From: Pseudonocardia sp. CNS-139
GTDB taxonomy: Bacteria > Actinomycetota > Actinomycetes > Mycobacteriales > Pseudonocardiaceae
NCBI GenBank assembly: GCA_001942415.1
Contig: MKJX01000066.1
Span: 32,355-96,354 of the forward strand
Length of the DNA: 64,000 nucleotides
Direction: 5' to 3'
Below, piece by piece: positions 39,701 to 49,701 of the stretch. Under the pieces are notes generated by a model. It was given only the letters and a program-made list of their open reading frames with translations. It was not told the DNA's origin and made no database searches. Every line of letters begins with the position of its first letter. Position 1 is the first letter of the stretch. The position numbers were made by a program, and so were the translations under genes.

Positions 39701-41382
39701 TCAGCCCTCCGCTTGCTGCTGCTGTTGCTGTTGCTGCTGGTCCAGCGTCAGGCCGGGGCCGTGGGCCGCCGCGGGCGACCCCGCCGGCGCGACCGCGGCG
39801 AGCCCGCGCTGCCCCAGCTCCCGCTCGGCCTCCGACGCCTTGCCGGGCGCGAGCACCCACGTGTCCTTGCTGCCGCCGCCCTGGCTGGAGTTGACCACGA
39901 GGCTGCCCTTCGGCAGCGCCACCCGGGTCAGCCCGCCGGGCAGCACGAACACGCTCTCCCCGTCGTTCACGGCGAACGGGCGCAGGTCGACGTGCCGCGG
40001 CACCAGCTGGTCGTCCACCTTCGTCGGCACGGTCGAGAGCTGCACGACCGGCTGTGCGATCCAGCCGCGCGGGTCCTTCCGGACGGCCTTGCGGGCGTCG
40101 GCGAGCTCCTGGGCGTCGGCGTCCGGGCCGAACAGGATGCCGTACCCGCCCGAGCCCTCCACCGGCTTGAGCACCAGCTCGTCGAGATGCCTGAGGACGT
40201 GCGCACGTTCGTCGTCGAGCCAGCAGCGGAACGTGTCGACGTTGGGCAGCAGCGGCTTCTCGTCGAGGTAGTAGGAGATCATCTGCGGCACGTAGGTGTA
40301 GACGAGCTTGTCGTCGCCCACCCCGTTGCCCACGGCGTTCGCGATCACGACATTGCCGGCGCGCGCCGCGTTGAGCAGCCCGGCGACGCCCAGCACCGAG
40401 TCCGGCTTGAACTGCAGCGGGTCGAGGAACTCGTCGTCGATGCGCCGGTAGATGACGTCGACCTGCTGCTCGCCCTCGGTCGTGCGCATGTAGACGACGT
40501 TGTCTCGGCAGAACAGTCCCGGCCCTCGACCAGCTCGACGCCCATCTGCCGGGCCAGCAGCGAGTGCTCGAAGTACGCCGAGTTGAAGACGCCGGGCGTC
40601 AGCACGACGACGGTGGGGTCGGCCTCGTTCGGCGCGGCCGCGGCGCGCAGCGCCCGCAGCAGGTGCGTCGAGTAGTCGCCGACCGCGCGCACCCGCTGGC
40701 GCGTGAACAGGTCGGGGAAGACCCGGGCCATCGTCCGCCGGTTCTCCATCACGTACGAGACCCCCGACGGGTTGCGGAGGTTGTCCTCCAGCACGCGGAA
40801 CGTGCCCTCCTCGTCCCGCACGACGTCGATGCCCGCGACGTGGATGCGCACGCCGTTGGGCGGCGTGAGGGCCTGCGCGGCGCGGTGGAAGTGCCCGCAG
40901 CTCGTGATCAGCCGCCGCGGCAGCAGGCCGTCCCGGACGATCTCGGCGTCGCCGTAGATGTCCGCGAGGAACGCCTCCAGCGCCCGCACCCGCTGCACGA
41001 TCCCCTTCTGCAGCCGGCTCCACTCGGCCGCCGAGATCACCCGCGGCACGATGTCCAGCGGGAACGGGCGTTCCTGTCCGGAGAGCGAGAACGTGATGCC
41101 CTGGTCGACGTACGCGCGGTCGAGCGCCTCCGAGCGCACCGCGAGGTCGGCGGCGGCGTGCGGGGCGATCGCGTCGTGCAGGGCCCGGTACGGGGTCCGC
41201 ACGGTGCCGTCGGGCGCGAACATCTCGTCGTACGCGTCGGGATGCGGCCGGTCCGGCTCGAAGTAGCCGTCGAAGAGCGCCGATCCGCCGGACCCGTTGC
41301 GCGACCCGGCGTCGCCCGCCTCCGGCGGGGGCACGGACGCCGCCCGTGCCGGAGCCCGCCTGCCCTGCACCGCTCGTGCCAA
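39701..41382 (-). CDS. Circularly permuted ATP-grasp type 2 family protein, frameshifted
   Basis: About 560 residues. [20 protein letters not shown] begins the domain. Other blocks: [60 protein letters not shown] and [20 protein letters not shown] (the ATP-grasp nucleotide loop). Predicted to form an amide bond on an unknown peptide. One base is missing near 40520. TTG at 41382 has GGGAGG upstream. The C-terminus ends in nine Gln ([14 protein letters not shown]), a simple-sequence tail not expected for the family. First of a three-gene operon. Confidence 0.88.
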
Positions 41383-41494
41383 ACCGACCTCCCTGCCCGC
41401 CTCCGCGCCGTCATCCTCGCTCAGCCGCCGCACGCGCGGCCACCGCCGCGAGTTACGTACACGTGACGCGGGCCGGACCCGCGACCGGGCCGAT

Positions 41495-41524
41495 TTCACC
41501 CGCTCGGCCCGGCGTCTGTACCAT
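41495..41524 (+). promoter_or_regulatory. Probable rpsT promoter
   Basis: TTCACC at 41495-41500 and TACCAT at 41519-41524 are spaced 18 bp, with TG one base before the -10. The start codon of rpsT lies about 88 bp downstream. Confidence 0.45.
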
Positions 41525-41611
41525 GGGCCGCTGAGCGCCCGGCGTGACGAACGATCCCCCGCCGCCGGTGCGGAGGACCAGTAGACGTAGGAAGAACTCG
41601 AGGCAACCGGC

Positions 41612-41872
41612 GTGGCCAACATCAAGTCCCAGATCAAGCGGATCAAGACCAACGAGAAGCGGCGCATGCGCAACAAGTCGGTCCGCTCGTCGGTCCGCAC
41701 CGCGGTGCGGCGTTTCCGCGAGGCCGCGGAGGCCGGCGACAACGAGCGCGCCGCCGAGCTGCAGCGCGCCGCCGCCCGCGCCCTGGACAAGGCCGCCAGC
41801 AAGGGCGTCATCCACAAGAACCAGGCCGCCAACCGCAAGTCGGCGATGGCCAAGCGGGTCGCCTCCTTCTGA
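41612..41872 (+). CDS. rpsT: 30S ribosomal protein S20
   Basis: 86 residues, intact; binds 16S rRNA early in 30S assembly. [20 protein letters not shown] and the Lys/Arg/Ala-rich helical remainder ending [11 protein letters not shown] are diagnostic. GTG start. Followed by a strong hairpin and the convergent holA, the usual actinobacterial order lepA...rpsT-holA. Confidence 0.97.
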   Translation: MANIKSQIKRIKTNEKRRMRNKSVRSSVRTAVRRFREAAEAGDNERAAELQRAAARALDKAASKGVIHKNQAANRKSAMAKRVASF

Positions 41873-41886
41873 GGCCCGCTCTCCCG

Positions 41887-41915
41887 ACGGCGCCGGTCCG
41901 CCCGATCGGCGCCGT
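41887..41915. terminator. rpsT terminator hairpin
   Basis: ACGGCGCCG (41887-41895) pairs with CGGCGCCGT (41907-41915), 11-nt loop, followed by TC. Located 15 bp after the rpsT stop and before the convergent holA end, so it could serve both. Confidence 0.65.
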
Positions 41916-41936
41916 TCTGATGCGCGGGTTCGGCGC

Positions 41937-42920
41937 TCAGCGGCGGCCGCGGGCCGCGCAGATCCGCAGCACGGCCCGTTCGAGCGCGTAGTCGGCGTCC
42001 GCGGCCGCGCCCTTGCGTCGGCGTTCACCTCGGCCGCCGCCGCGAACGCCTCGGCCAGCGCCGCCGGCCCCCACGAGCGCACCTGCTGCTGCGCCTTGCG
42101 GATCTTCCACGGCGGCATCCCCAGTGTGCCGGCGAGGCGGTTGGGGTCGCCCCGGCCGGCCGCGCCGACCTTCGCCAGCGTGCGCAGCGCGTCCGCCAGC
42201 GCGTCCGCGACCAGCACGGACGGCACCCCGAGCAGCTGGGCCCAGCGCAGCGCCTCCAGCGCGCCGGCCCGGTCGCCAGCACGACCTTGTCGGCCACCGC
42301 GAACCCGGACGCCTCCGCCCGGCCCCGGTGGTAGCGGCGCACCGCCTGCTCGTCGACCGTGCCGCCGGTGTCGGCCACGAGCTGGCCCGCCGCGGACGCG
42401 AGCTCCCGCAGGTCGGACCCGACGGCCTCGATGAGCACGCCCACCGCGGCCGGGGCGATCTTGCCGCCGACCCGGCGCACCTCGGCCCGCACGAAGTCGG
42501 CCCGCTCCTCGTAGCGCGTGATCCGGTTGCAGGTGGTGACGACCGCGCCTTGCCCTTCTTCTTCAGCTCGTCGACCAGCGCCTTGTTGCGCGCACCGCCC
42601 GGGTGGACCACCACGAGCACGATGCCGTCCGCGGGCCGGCCGGACTCCGCGACGACCGCGGCCGCCAGGTCCTTGCCGATCTCGTGCGCCGCGAGCAGGA
42701 CGATCACCCGGCCCTCGGCGAAGAGCGACGGGCTGAGGCTCTCCGCGAGGTCGGCCGGCGTCAGCTCGGCCGCCCGGACGCGGCGCACCTCCGCCGTCGG
42801 GTCCGTCGCCCGGGCCTGCGCGACCACCTCCGCGACGGCCCGCTCGACGAGCAGCTCCTCCTCCCCGAGCACGACGTGCAGAGGGGCGGGCGGGGACGGC
42901 GCCGCGGGTGACGCTGGCAT
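41937..42920 (-). CDS. holA: DNA polymerase III subunit delta, frameshifted
   Basis: About 329 residues; clamp-loader subunit that opens the beta clamp. N-terminus LHVVLGEEELLVERAVAEVV; LSPSLFAEGRVIVLLAAHEI; VLVVVHPGGARNKALVDELK. Then FVRAEVRRVGGKIAPAAVGV and LRELASAAGQLVADTGGTVD, and finally LGVPSVLVADALADALRTLA with ADADYALERAVLRICAARGR. Three single-base deletions (near 42543, 42280 and 42015) cycle through all frames. The gene is normally essential, which argues that the breaks are not biological. ATG at 42920. Confidence 0.92.
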   Translation of the reverse strand: MPASPAAPSPPAPLHVVLGEEELLVERAVAEVVAQARATDPTAEVRRVRAAELTPADLAESLSPSLFAEGRVIVLLAAHEIGKDLAAAVVAESGRPADGIVLVVVHPGGARNKALVDELKKKGKARSSPPATGSRATRSGPTSCGPRCAGSAARSPRPRWACSSRPSGPTCGSSRPRRASSWPTPAARSTSRRCAATTGAGRRRPGSRWPTRSCWRPGRRAGGAALGPAARGAVRAGRGRAGGRAAHAGEGRRGRPGRPQPPRRHTGDAAVEDPQGAAAGALVGAGGAGRGVRGGGRGERRRKGAAADADYALERAVLRICAARGRR

Positions 42921-42982
42921 GCCCCCATGCTCGCGCACGGCACCGACCATTCGTGACCCGGCTCCCAGATCACGGGACGGGC

Positions 42983-43011
42983 TTGGGGTAACGTGGGTCG
43001 TGCCGTAACGT
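42983..43011 (+). promoter_or_regulatory. Probable thrC promoter
   Basis: TTGGGG (42983-42988), 17-bp spacer, TAACGT (43006-43011). GTAACGTG is also repeated at 42988. It lies about 50 bp before the riboswitch. Confidence 0.4.
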
Positions 43012-43059
43012 GACGGTCATCCCGCGGCGCCCGTGCGCGCCCGCGGCACAACTCCACAT

Positions 43060-43174
43060 GGCTCATCCAGAGGGGCAGAGGGAACGGCCCGACGAAGCCC
43101 CGGCAACCGGCGATGCGCATTCAGCGCTCGATCACGGTGCCAATTCCGACCCGCGTGTGCGGGAAAGATGAGGA
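43060..43174 (+). promoter_or_regulatory. SAM riboswitch (S-box type) in the thrC leader
   Basis: The leader shows the conserved S-box text: CTCATCCAGAGGGGCAGAGG, ACGGCCCGACGAAGCCCCGG, CAACC and later GGTGCCAATTCC. The closing stem pairs CTCATC (43062-43067) with GATGAG (43167-43172). That 3' strand overlaps the AGGAG of the thrC ribosome binding site, so SAM binding should block translation. Control of threonine synthase by SAM makes sense because homoserine is shared between Thr and Met synthesis. Confidence 0.85.
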
Positions 43175-43182
43175 GACTTCTC

Positions 43183-44453
43183 ATGACCCTGACTGCCGCC
43201 CCCCAGACCACCACCGCTTTCGACCTCGGTCCCGCGCGCGCCCTCTCCTGCCGCGAGTGCGGCCACGAGATCCCGCTGGCCGCGGAGTTCGCGTGTCCCG
43301 AGTGTTTCGGGCCGCTGGAGGTCGCCTACGACTTCGACGACGTCACGCGGGCGTCGATCGAGGCCGGGCCGAAGTCGATCTGGCGCTACCGCCGGCTGCT
43401 CCCCGTGCCGTCCGACGTGCAGATCCACCCCAACACCGAGCCCGGCCTGACCCGGCTGATCAAGGCCGACCGGCTCGCGCAGGCGCTCGGCGTCCGCAAG
43501 CTGTGGGTCAAGGACGACACCGGCAACCCGACCCACTCGTTCAAGGACCGGGTCGTCGCCGTCGCCCTCGCCGCCGCCCGTGAGCTGGGCTTCACCGTGC
43601 TCGCCTGCCCGTCCACGGGCAACCTCGCCAACGCCGTGGCCGCCGCCGCGTCCCGCGCCGGCTGGGACTCCGTCGTCCTCATCCCCTCCTCGCTGGAGCA
43701 GGCGAAGGTGCTCACCACCGCCGTCTACGAGGGCACGCTACTGGCCGTCGACGGCAACTACGACGACGTCAACCGGCTGGCCACCGAGCTCGCCGCGGAG
43801 CACGAGGACTGGGCGTTCGTCAACGTCAACGTGCGCCCCTACTACGCGGAGGGCTCCAAGACGCTCGGCTACGAGGTCGCGGAGCAGCTCGGCTGGCGGC
43901 TTCCGCAGCAGGTCGTGGTGCCGGTCGCGTCCGGGTCGCAGCTCACGAAGGTGGACAAGGGCTTCACCGAGCTGGGCAAGCTCGGCCTCGTCGAGGCCAC
44001 GCCGTACCGGGTGTTCGGCGCGCAGGCCACGGGCTGCTCGCCGGTGTCGAAGGCGTTCGCCGAGGGGCACGACGTCGTGCAGCCGGTGCGGCCGGACACC
44101 ATCGCCCGCTCGCTCGCCATCGGCAACCCGGCCGACGGCCCGTACGTCCTCGACGCCGTGCGCCGCACCGGCGGCGCGGTGGCCGACGTCAGCGACGCCG
44201 AGGTCGTCGAGGGCATCCGGCTGCTGGCCCGCACCGAGGGGATCTTCGCCGAGACGGCCGGCGGCGTCACCGTCGCGACCGCCCGCAAGCTCATCGCCGA
44301 GGGCCGGCTCGACCCGGACGCGAGACCGTGCTGCTGATCACCGGCGACGGGCTCAAGACCCTCGACGCCGTGGCGGGCGAGGTCGGCCCCTCGGCCACCG
44401 TGCCGGCGAGCAGCAAGGCGGTGCGGGAGGCGCTCGCGGCCCGCGGGCTCTGA
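43183..44453 (+). CDS. thrC: Threonine synthase, frameshifted near C-terminus
   Basis: About 424 residues. PLP enzyme converting O-phosphohomoserine to threonine. N-terminal Cys pairs (CRECGHEIPL, FACPECFGPLEVAYDF); PLP lysine in NPTHSFKDRVVAVAL; phosphate loop LACPSTGNLANAVAAAA; PVASGSQLTKVDKGF. One base is missing near 44325, after RLDPDA; the repaired tail is LITGDGLKTLDAVAGEVGPS onward to AARGL. ATG at 43183 behind AGGAG, which is part of the SAM riboswitch. Confidence 0.94.
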
Positions 44454-44458
44454 GGGCC

Positions 44459-44505
44459 TGCCGCCGATTCGCCCCTCGGCGGCAAGCCGCTCCACCTTGT
44501 TTTTC
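44459..44505 (+). terminator. thrC terminator with T run
   Basis: TGCCGCCGA (44459-44467) pairs with TCGGCGGCA (44476-44484), 8-nt loop. A T-rich stretch TTGTTTTT follows about 15 nt later, unusual for this genome. It is 5 bp after the thrC stop. Confidence 0.6.
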
Positions 44506-44659
44506 GGGGGGTCCCCCCAATTTCCATTCTTCCAGATGGCACCGACGATTTCGGGCGGAGCGGCGGCGTTCCCGGTGAGTTGTCCACATCGGGGTCCGGC
44601 CATCCACAGTTTCGACGACCATCCCGACCGGCGGCCCATCCGGACCTAGCGTCGGGCTC

Positions 44660-45581
44660 GTGGCACCTCCCGACCCCTGGTCCAGCCGGCTGGCCGCCGT
44701 GCTCGGCCCGCCCAGCCCGGCGGCCGGCCCCGCGCATCCCGCGGGGCCCGGCTCGCTCGGGCCGGGCGGGGTGTGGCCGCCGCCGCGGCCGGACCGGGCG
44801 GTGCGCCGGCCCGGCGACGACGCGCCCACCGAGCCGATCCCGCTGATCCCGGCCGAGCCGGTCGAGCTCTCACCGCGCGGGCCGCGGCCTCTCCTCGAGC
44901 GGCTGCGCGAACGGTTCGTCCCGCGCGGCTGGCGCGGTGCCCGCCTCCATCCGGGCCGTCCGGGTGCCACGGCGCTCGTGCTCGTCGCGGCCGGGGCCGC
45001 CGTCGTCGCGGCGGTCGGGGTGTGGACGGAGCGGCCGCGCGCGGAGCCCGTCACCGGCCTACCGGCGGTGGCGGTCACCGAGCCGGCCCCCGCCGCCGGA
45101 AGCGGCCAGCGCCCGGCCCGAGCGCGGCGCCCGCGGCCCCGCTCGTCGTCAGCGTGTCGGGCAAGGTGCACCGTCCCGGGCTGGTCGAGGTGCCGCCCGG
45201 GGCCCGCGTCGCCGACGTGCTGGCGGCCGCCGGCGGCGCCCTGCCCGGCACCGACCTGGCCGCGCTCAACCTCGCCCGCCGTGTCGGCGACGGCGAGCAG
45301 GTCGCGGTCGGCGTTCCGCCCGCGCCCGACGGCACGTACGCCGGGCCGGTCGGGCCGGGCAGCCCGGCGGCCGGTCCGGCCGCGCCCGCCGGCCGGGTCG
45401 ACCTCACGTCGCCACCGCGGCCCAGCTCGACGCGCTGCCCGGCGTCGGGCCGGTGATGGCCACGCGCATCCTGGAGTGGCGCACCCGCAACGGGCGGTTC
45501 TCCCGCGTCGAGCAGCTCCGGGAGATCGAGGGCATCGGCGAGCGGCGGTTCTCCCAGCTCCGGGAGCTGGTGACGGTCTGA
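44660..45581 (+). CDS. comEA: ComEA-like competence DNA-binding protein, frameshifted
   Basis: About 306 residues. Pro-rich cytosolic N-terminus, one membrane helix (ATALVLVAAGAAVVAAVGVW), an SLBB-type domain (LVVSVSGKVHRPGLVEVPPG, ARVADVLAAAGGAL), then a helix-hairpin-helix DNA-binding domain (LDALPGVGPVMATRILEWRT, IEGIGERRFSQLRELV). Bases are missing near 45115 and 45410. GTG start; the stop overlaps comEC as TGATG. Binds incoming DNA outside the membrane in transformable bacteria. Confidence 0.88.
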
Positions 45582-48085
45582 TGCGCACCTCCGACCCGTA
45601 CATCCGGGTGACCGCGGCCGAGGCGGCGCGCATCCGCGACCTGCTCACGCCCGTGCGGCGCCCGCCGACCGGCCCCGCCCGCCCGACCTGCGGCTCGTGC
45701 CGGCCGCGCTCGCGGCGTGGGCGGTCGTGCTCCTCGGGCTCGGGCTGGGCCCGGCCGGCGCGGTCGCGGTCCTGCTGATCGCGACGGCCCTCACGGTCGC
45801 GGCCGCGCTGCGCCACCGGTGGGAACGGCGCCGGGAGCGGCCGCCGTCGCGCTGGGCGGCGCCGGCCGTGCTGGCCACGGCGGCTGCGCAGCGGCGGCCG
45901 GGCTGGTCGTCACGGCGCACACGCTGCTGGTCGCCGGGCACCCGCTGCGCGAGCCCGCCGAGCGCGGCGCCGCCGCCACCGTGCGGGTGGTGCTGCGCGA
46001 CGACCCGCACCCGATCCGCACGGCCGCGTACGGCGCGCAGCCCGGCCAGGCACAGCAGGTGCTCGTGCCGGCCGTCCTCGAACGCGCCCAGGTCGACGAC
46101 GGGCGGTGGGCCGCCGGCGGGCGGCTGCTGCTGATCGCCCCCGCCGAGGGCTGGAGCGGGCTGCTGCCCGCGCAGGCCGCCACGGCCGACGGGCTGCTCG
46201 CCCCGGCGATGCGCAGCGATCTCACCACGGCGGTGCTGCGGGTCCGCGGGCCGCCGCGCGACGTCGCCGAACCCCCGTGGTGGCAGCACGCAGCCGGGGA
46301 CCTGCGTGAAGGGCTCCGCACGGCGGCCGAGGTGCTGCCGCCGGCCGCGGCCGGGCTGCTGCCCGGGCTGGCGGTCGGCGACACCAGCCGGCTCCTGCCG
46401 GAGGTCGAGGACGACTTCCGCGTCGCGGGCCTCACGCACCTCCTGGCGGTGTCCGGCGCGAACCTGGCGATCGTCGCCGGCGCGTGCTCGCCCTGCTCCG
46501 GGTGCTGCGGGCCGACCCCCGGCTGGCGGCGTGGCTCAGCGCCGCCGCGGTGGCCGGGTTCGTCGTGCTCGCCCGGCCGTCACCGAGCGTCGTGCGGGCG
46601 GCGGCGATGGCGGCGGTGGTGCTGCTGGCGCTGGCGATGGGCCGCGGCCGGTCCGCCGTGCCCGCGCTCGCCACGGCCGTGCTGGCCCTGCTGCTCGCCG
46701 ACCCGGCGCTCGCCGTCGACCCCGGGTTCGCGCTGTCGGTGCTGGCCACCGCCGCGCTGGTACTGGTCGCGCCGGGCTGGGTCGCCGCGCTGCGCCGCCG
46801 GAGGGTGCCGGCGTGGGCGGCGGAGGCGCTCGCGGTGCCCGCGGCGGCGTTCCTCGCCACGGCCCCGCTGGTCGCCGCGCTCAACGGCGAGGTCAACCCG
46901 GTCGCCGTGGTCGCCAACCTGCTGGCGGTCCCTGCGGTCGCGCCCGCCACGGTGCTCGGGGTGCTCGCCGCGGTCGTCTCCCCGGTGTGGATGCCGCCGG
47001 CGCAGGCGTGCGCGTGGCTGGCCGGGCTCCCGGTGGGCTGGCTGGTGGTCGTGGCCGACCGGTCGGCAGCCGTGCCGGGCTCCGTCCTCCCGTGGCCGGA
47101 CGGGCTGCCGGGCGCCGCGCTGCTCGCCGGTGTGGTGCTCGCGCTGCTCGCCATGGGCCGGTCGCCGCGCTCCCGCGCGATGCTGCTGGCGGTGGCCCTC
47201 GGGCTCGCACTGGTCCTCGTGCCCACCCGCGTGGTACGGCCGGGCTGGCCGCCCACCGGCTGGACGGTCGTCGCGTGCGACGTCGGCCAGGGCGACGCGC
47301 TGGTGCTCGCCACCGGACGCCCCGGCTGGGTGGTGCTCGTCGACGCCGGCCCGGAGGACGGCCCGGTGGACGCCTGCCTCGACCGGCTCGGGGTGCAGGG
47401 CCTCGCGATGGTGGTGCTCAGCCACCTGCACGCCGACCACTTCGGCGGACTCGCCGGCGCGCTGCGCGACCGGCCGGTCTCGGCCGTGGCCGTCGGGCCG
47501 CTCCGGGAGCCGCGGTGGGCGCTGGCCGCGGTCGCCGCCGCGGCCGCGGCGGCCGGGCCCCGCTGGTCGCGCTCCGGGCGGGGCAACGGCTGGAGTGGCC
47601 GGCGCTCACGGTCGACGTGCTCGGCCCGCTGCACCCGGCGACGTCGATCGACCCCGAGGACGGCACCGCCGTCAACGACGGGTCGCTCGTGCTGCGCGCC
47701 CGTACCCCGGCCGGCACCGCCCTGCTCACCGGCGACGTCGAGCTCGCCGCGCAGGCCGACCTGGTCGCCGCGGGCACCGACCTGCGGGCGGACGTGCTCA
47801 AGATGCCGCATCACGGCAGCCGCTACACCTCGGTCGGGTTCCTCAACGCGGTGGCTCCACGGGCGGTGCTGGTCAGCGTGGGCGCCGGCAACCGGTACCG
47901 GCATCCCGACCCCGGGCTGCTCGGCGGGCTGGCCCGGGCGGGCGCCACCGTGCAGCGCACCGACCTCGGCGGCGACGTCGCGATCGTGGCCGGTCCCGGC
48001 GGGCCGGGCCCGCACCCCGGCCTGGAGATCGTCACGCGCGGCGACCCGCTGCAGGCCCGCCGCCGGCTCACCGGCGCGGGACGAC
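45581..48085 (+). CDS. comEC: ComEC/Rec2 DNA-uptake channel protein, frameshifted; 3' end uncertain
   Basis: About 835 residues. A soluble N-terminal region includes LLIAPAEGWSGLLPAQAATA; the competence membrane domain starts GLTHLLAVSGANLAIVAG and has many helices (LALLLADPALAVDPGFALSV). The C-terminal metallo-beta-lactamase-like domain has VACDVGQGDALVLATG, VVLSHLHADHFGGLAGAL and LKMPHHGSRYTSVGFLNAV. At least four single-base deletions (near 45680, 45895, 46487 and 47560). No in-frame stop is found before the convergent degV, so another break near 48070-48085 is likely and the end is approximate. Confidence 0.88.
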
Positions 48086-48915
48086 CACCACGCTCAGCAG
48101 CCCCGGCCCGACGTGCGCGCCGATCACCGCACCCACCTCCGACACCATCAGCCGGCACACCTGCGGCAGCCGCTCCCGCAGCCGCGCCGCCACGTCCTGC
48201 GCGCGGTCCGGGGCGCTCAGGTGGTGCACGGCGAGGTCGGCCGGGCCCGCGGCCGCCGCCTCCACCGCGAGGTCCACCAGGCGCTGCGTCGCGCGGGCGG
48301 TGGTGCGCACCTTCTCCAGCGGCACGATCCGGCCGTCCACGACGTGCAGGAGCGGCTTCACCGCGAGCGCCGTGCCCACCAGCGCGGCCGCGGCGCCGAT
48401 CCGGCCGCCGCGACGGAGCCGGTCGAGGGTGTCGACGGAGAAGAACACCCGGCACCGGTCCGCCACGTCGGCGGCGGCCGCCTCCACGGCGGCGCCGTCC
48501 GCGCCGGCGTCGGCGGCGTCTGCCGCGGCGAGCACGGCGTAGCCGAGGCCCATGCCGGTGGCCCGGGAGTCGACCACCCGCACCCGGTGCCCGCCGATCT
48601 CCTCGGCGGCGAGCCGGGCCGCCTCCCAGGTGCGGAGAGCTCCCGGGAGAGGTGCACCGACACCACCGTGTCGGCGCCGGCGGCGAGGACCTCCTGATAG
48701 CAGGCGGCGAACTCGGCCGGCGCGGGACGGGAGGTCTGCACGTCGAGCCGGCTGTCGGCGAGCGCGGCGGACAGCTCGGCGGCGTCGACGTCGACGCCCT
48801 CACGCCCGGCGCGGTCGCCGAGGCGCACTTCGAGCGGCACAACCCGGATTCCGCGGTCCGCGACCACGTCGGACGGGAGGGAGGAGGTAGAGTCCGTCAC
48901 GACGGCGACGCGCAC
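48068..48915 (-). CDS. DegV family fatty-acid-binding protein, frameshifted
   Basis: About 282 residues. VAVVTDSTSSLPSDVVADRG is the lipid-phosphate-binding start; RIGAAAALVGTALAVKPLLH the second signature; AVHHLSAPDRAQDVA and SEVGAVIGAHVGPGLLSVVV the end. DegV/FakB-type proteins present fatty acids to a kinase. One base is missing near 48640 (SRELSGTWEAARLA expected). GTG at 48915. Convergent with comEC. Confidence 0.88.
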
Positions 48916-48958
48916 GACGCGGGACCCTACTGCCCGCCTGTCCCGGGCGAGGCGCCGG

Positions 48959-49699
48959 TCAGGTGCGTAGCGCCGGACGGACCAGGTCGGCGCAGGCGGC
49001 GCCCACGGCGGCGTGGCCGGCCCAGCCCCAGTGCATGCCGTCGGGGTTGCCGTGGCCGCCGAGCACGTGGTCCCCGACCAGCGCGGGCAGGTCGAGCAGT
49101 GCCACCCCGTGCTCGCCCGCCCACGCCCGCACGGCCCGCTCGCCGGCGGCCCGGCCGGGGTGCACCCGGCCGTAGGCGGCGGCCCGGTGCGGCGGCGGCA
49201 CCAGGCCGACCACCGGCACGTCCGGCCGGATCGTGAGCACGGCGGTACGGCATCTGTCCAGGTAGTCGATGGTCTGGGCCGGCGGGAGCGCCACCGGCCC
49301 GCCCCCGGGGAGGAGGGAGAACGCACGCGCGAGCCCCGGCTGCGCCCGCTGGTACCCGTGGCGCACCGCACGGCGCAGCCCGGCGGGACGCAGCACGGGG
49401 ATCAGCTCGCGCAGGGCCGTGGGCAGCGGGGACGGCAACGTGTCCACGCCGCCGACGCCGAGCACGAGCGCGTCCACCGTGGGCAGCACGGGCCAGATCC
49501 GCGGGTCGGAGATGAGCGCCCGCCAGGCGTGGCGGGCGGTCCACCCGATCCCGGCGACGATCTCGGCGCGCCCGCCGAGCGCGGCCGCGGCGACGTTCGG
49601 CCACAGCCGGGGCTCGTCGGCCGGCTCGGCGCGGGTGGGCCCGTGGAAGGCGAGCGAGTCGCCCAGCACGAGCAGCACGGGCCCGGACGCCGTGCGCAC
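48959..49699 (-). CDS. octT: SGNH hydrolase-fold octanoyltransferase, OctT-like
   Basis: 246 residues, intact. The GDS motif is VLLVLGDSLAFHGPTRAEPA; the catalytic Asp/His block is HGNPDGMHWGWAGHAAVGAA. Position directly after the gpgP-like phosphatase, with rsfS and nadD upstream, matches the mycobacterial order around Rv2418c, where OctT adds octanoate to diglucosylglycerate in methylglucose lipopolysaccharide synthesis. The function is inferred from synteny and fold, not shown. GTG at 49699, 2 nt after the gpgP stop. Confidence 0.75.
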   Translation of the reverse strand: MRTASGPVLLVLGDSLAFHGPTRAEPADEPRLWPNVAAAALGGRAEIVAGIGWTARHAWRALISDPRIWPVLPTVDALVLGVGGVDTLPSPLPTALRELIPVLRPAGLRRAVRHGYQRAQPGLARAFSLLPGGGPVALPPAQTIDYLDRCRTAVLTIRPDVPVVGLVPPPHRAAAYGRVHPGRAAGERAVRAWAGEHGVALLDLPALVGDHVLGGHGNPDGMHWGWAGHAAVGAACADLVRPALRT

Positions 49700-49701
49700 C
49701 G

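Noticed and set aside
41937..42920. holA and other broken genes as true pseudogenes
   Set aside because: All later frames keep full conservation and the genes are essential or operon-internal, so base loss in the sequence is the simpler reading.
44506..44519. GGGGGG-T-CCCCCC hairpin after thrC
   Set aside because: Too tight a loop for a good stem; the 9-bp hairpin at 44459-44484 explains termination better.
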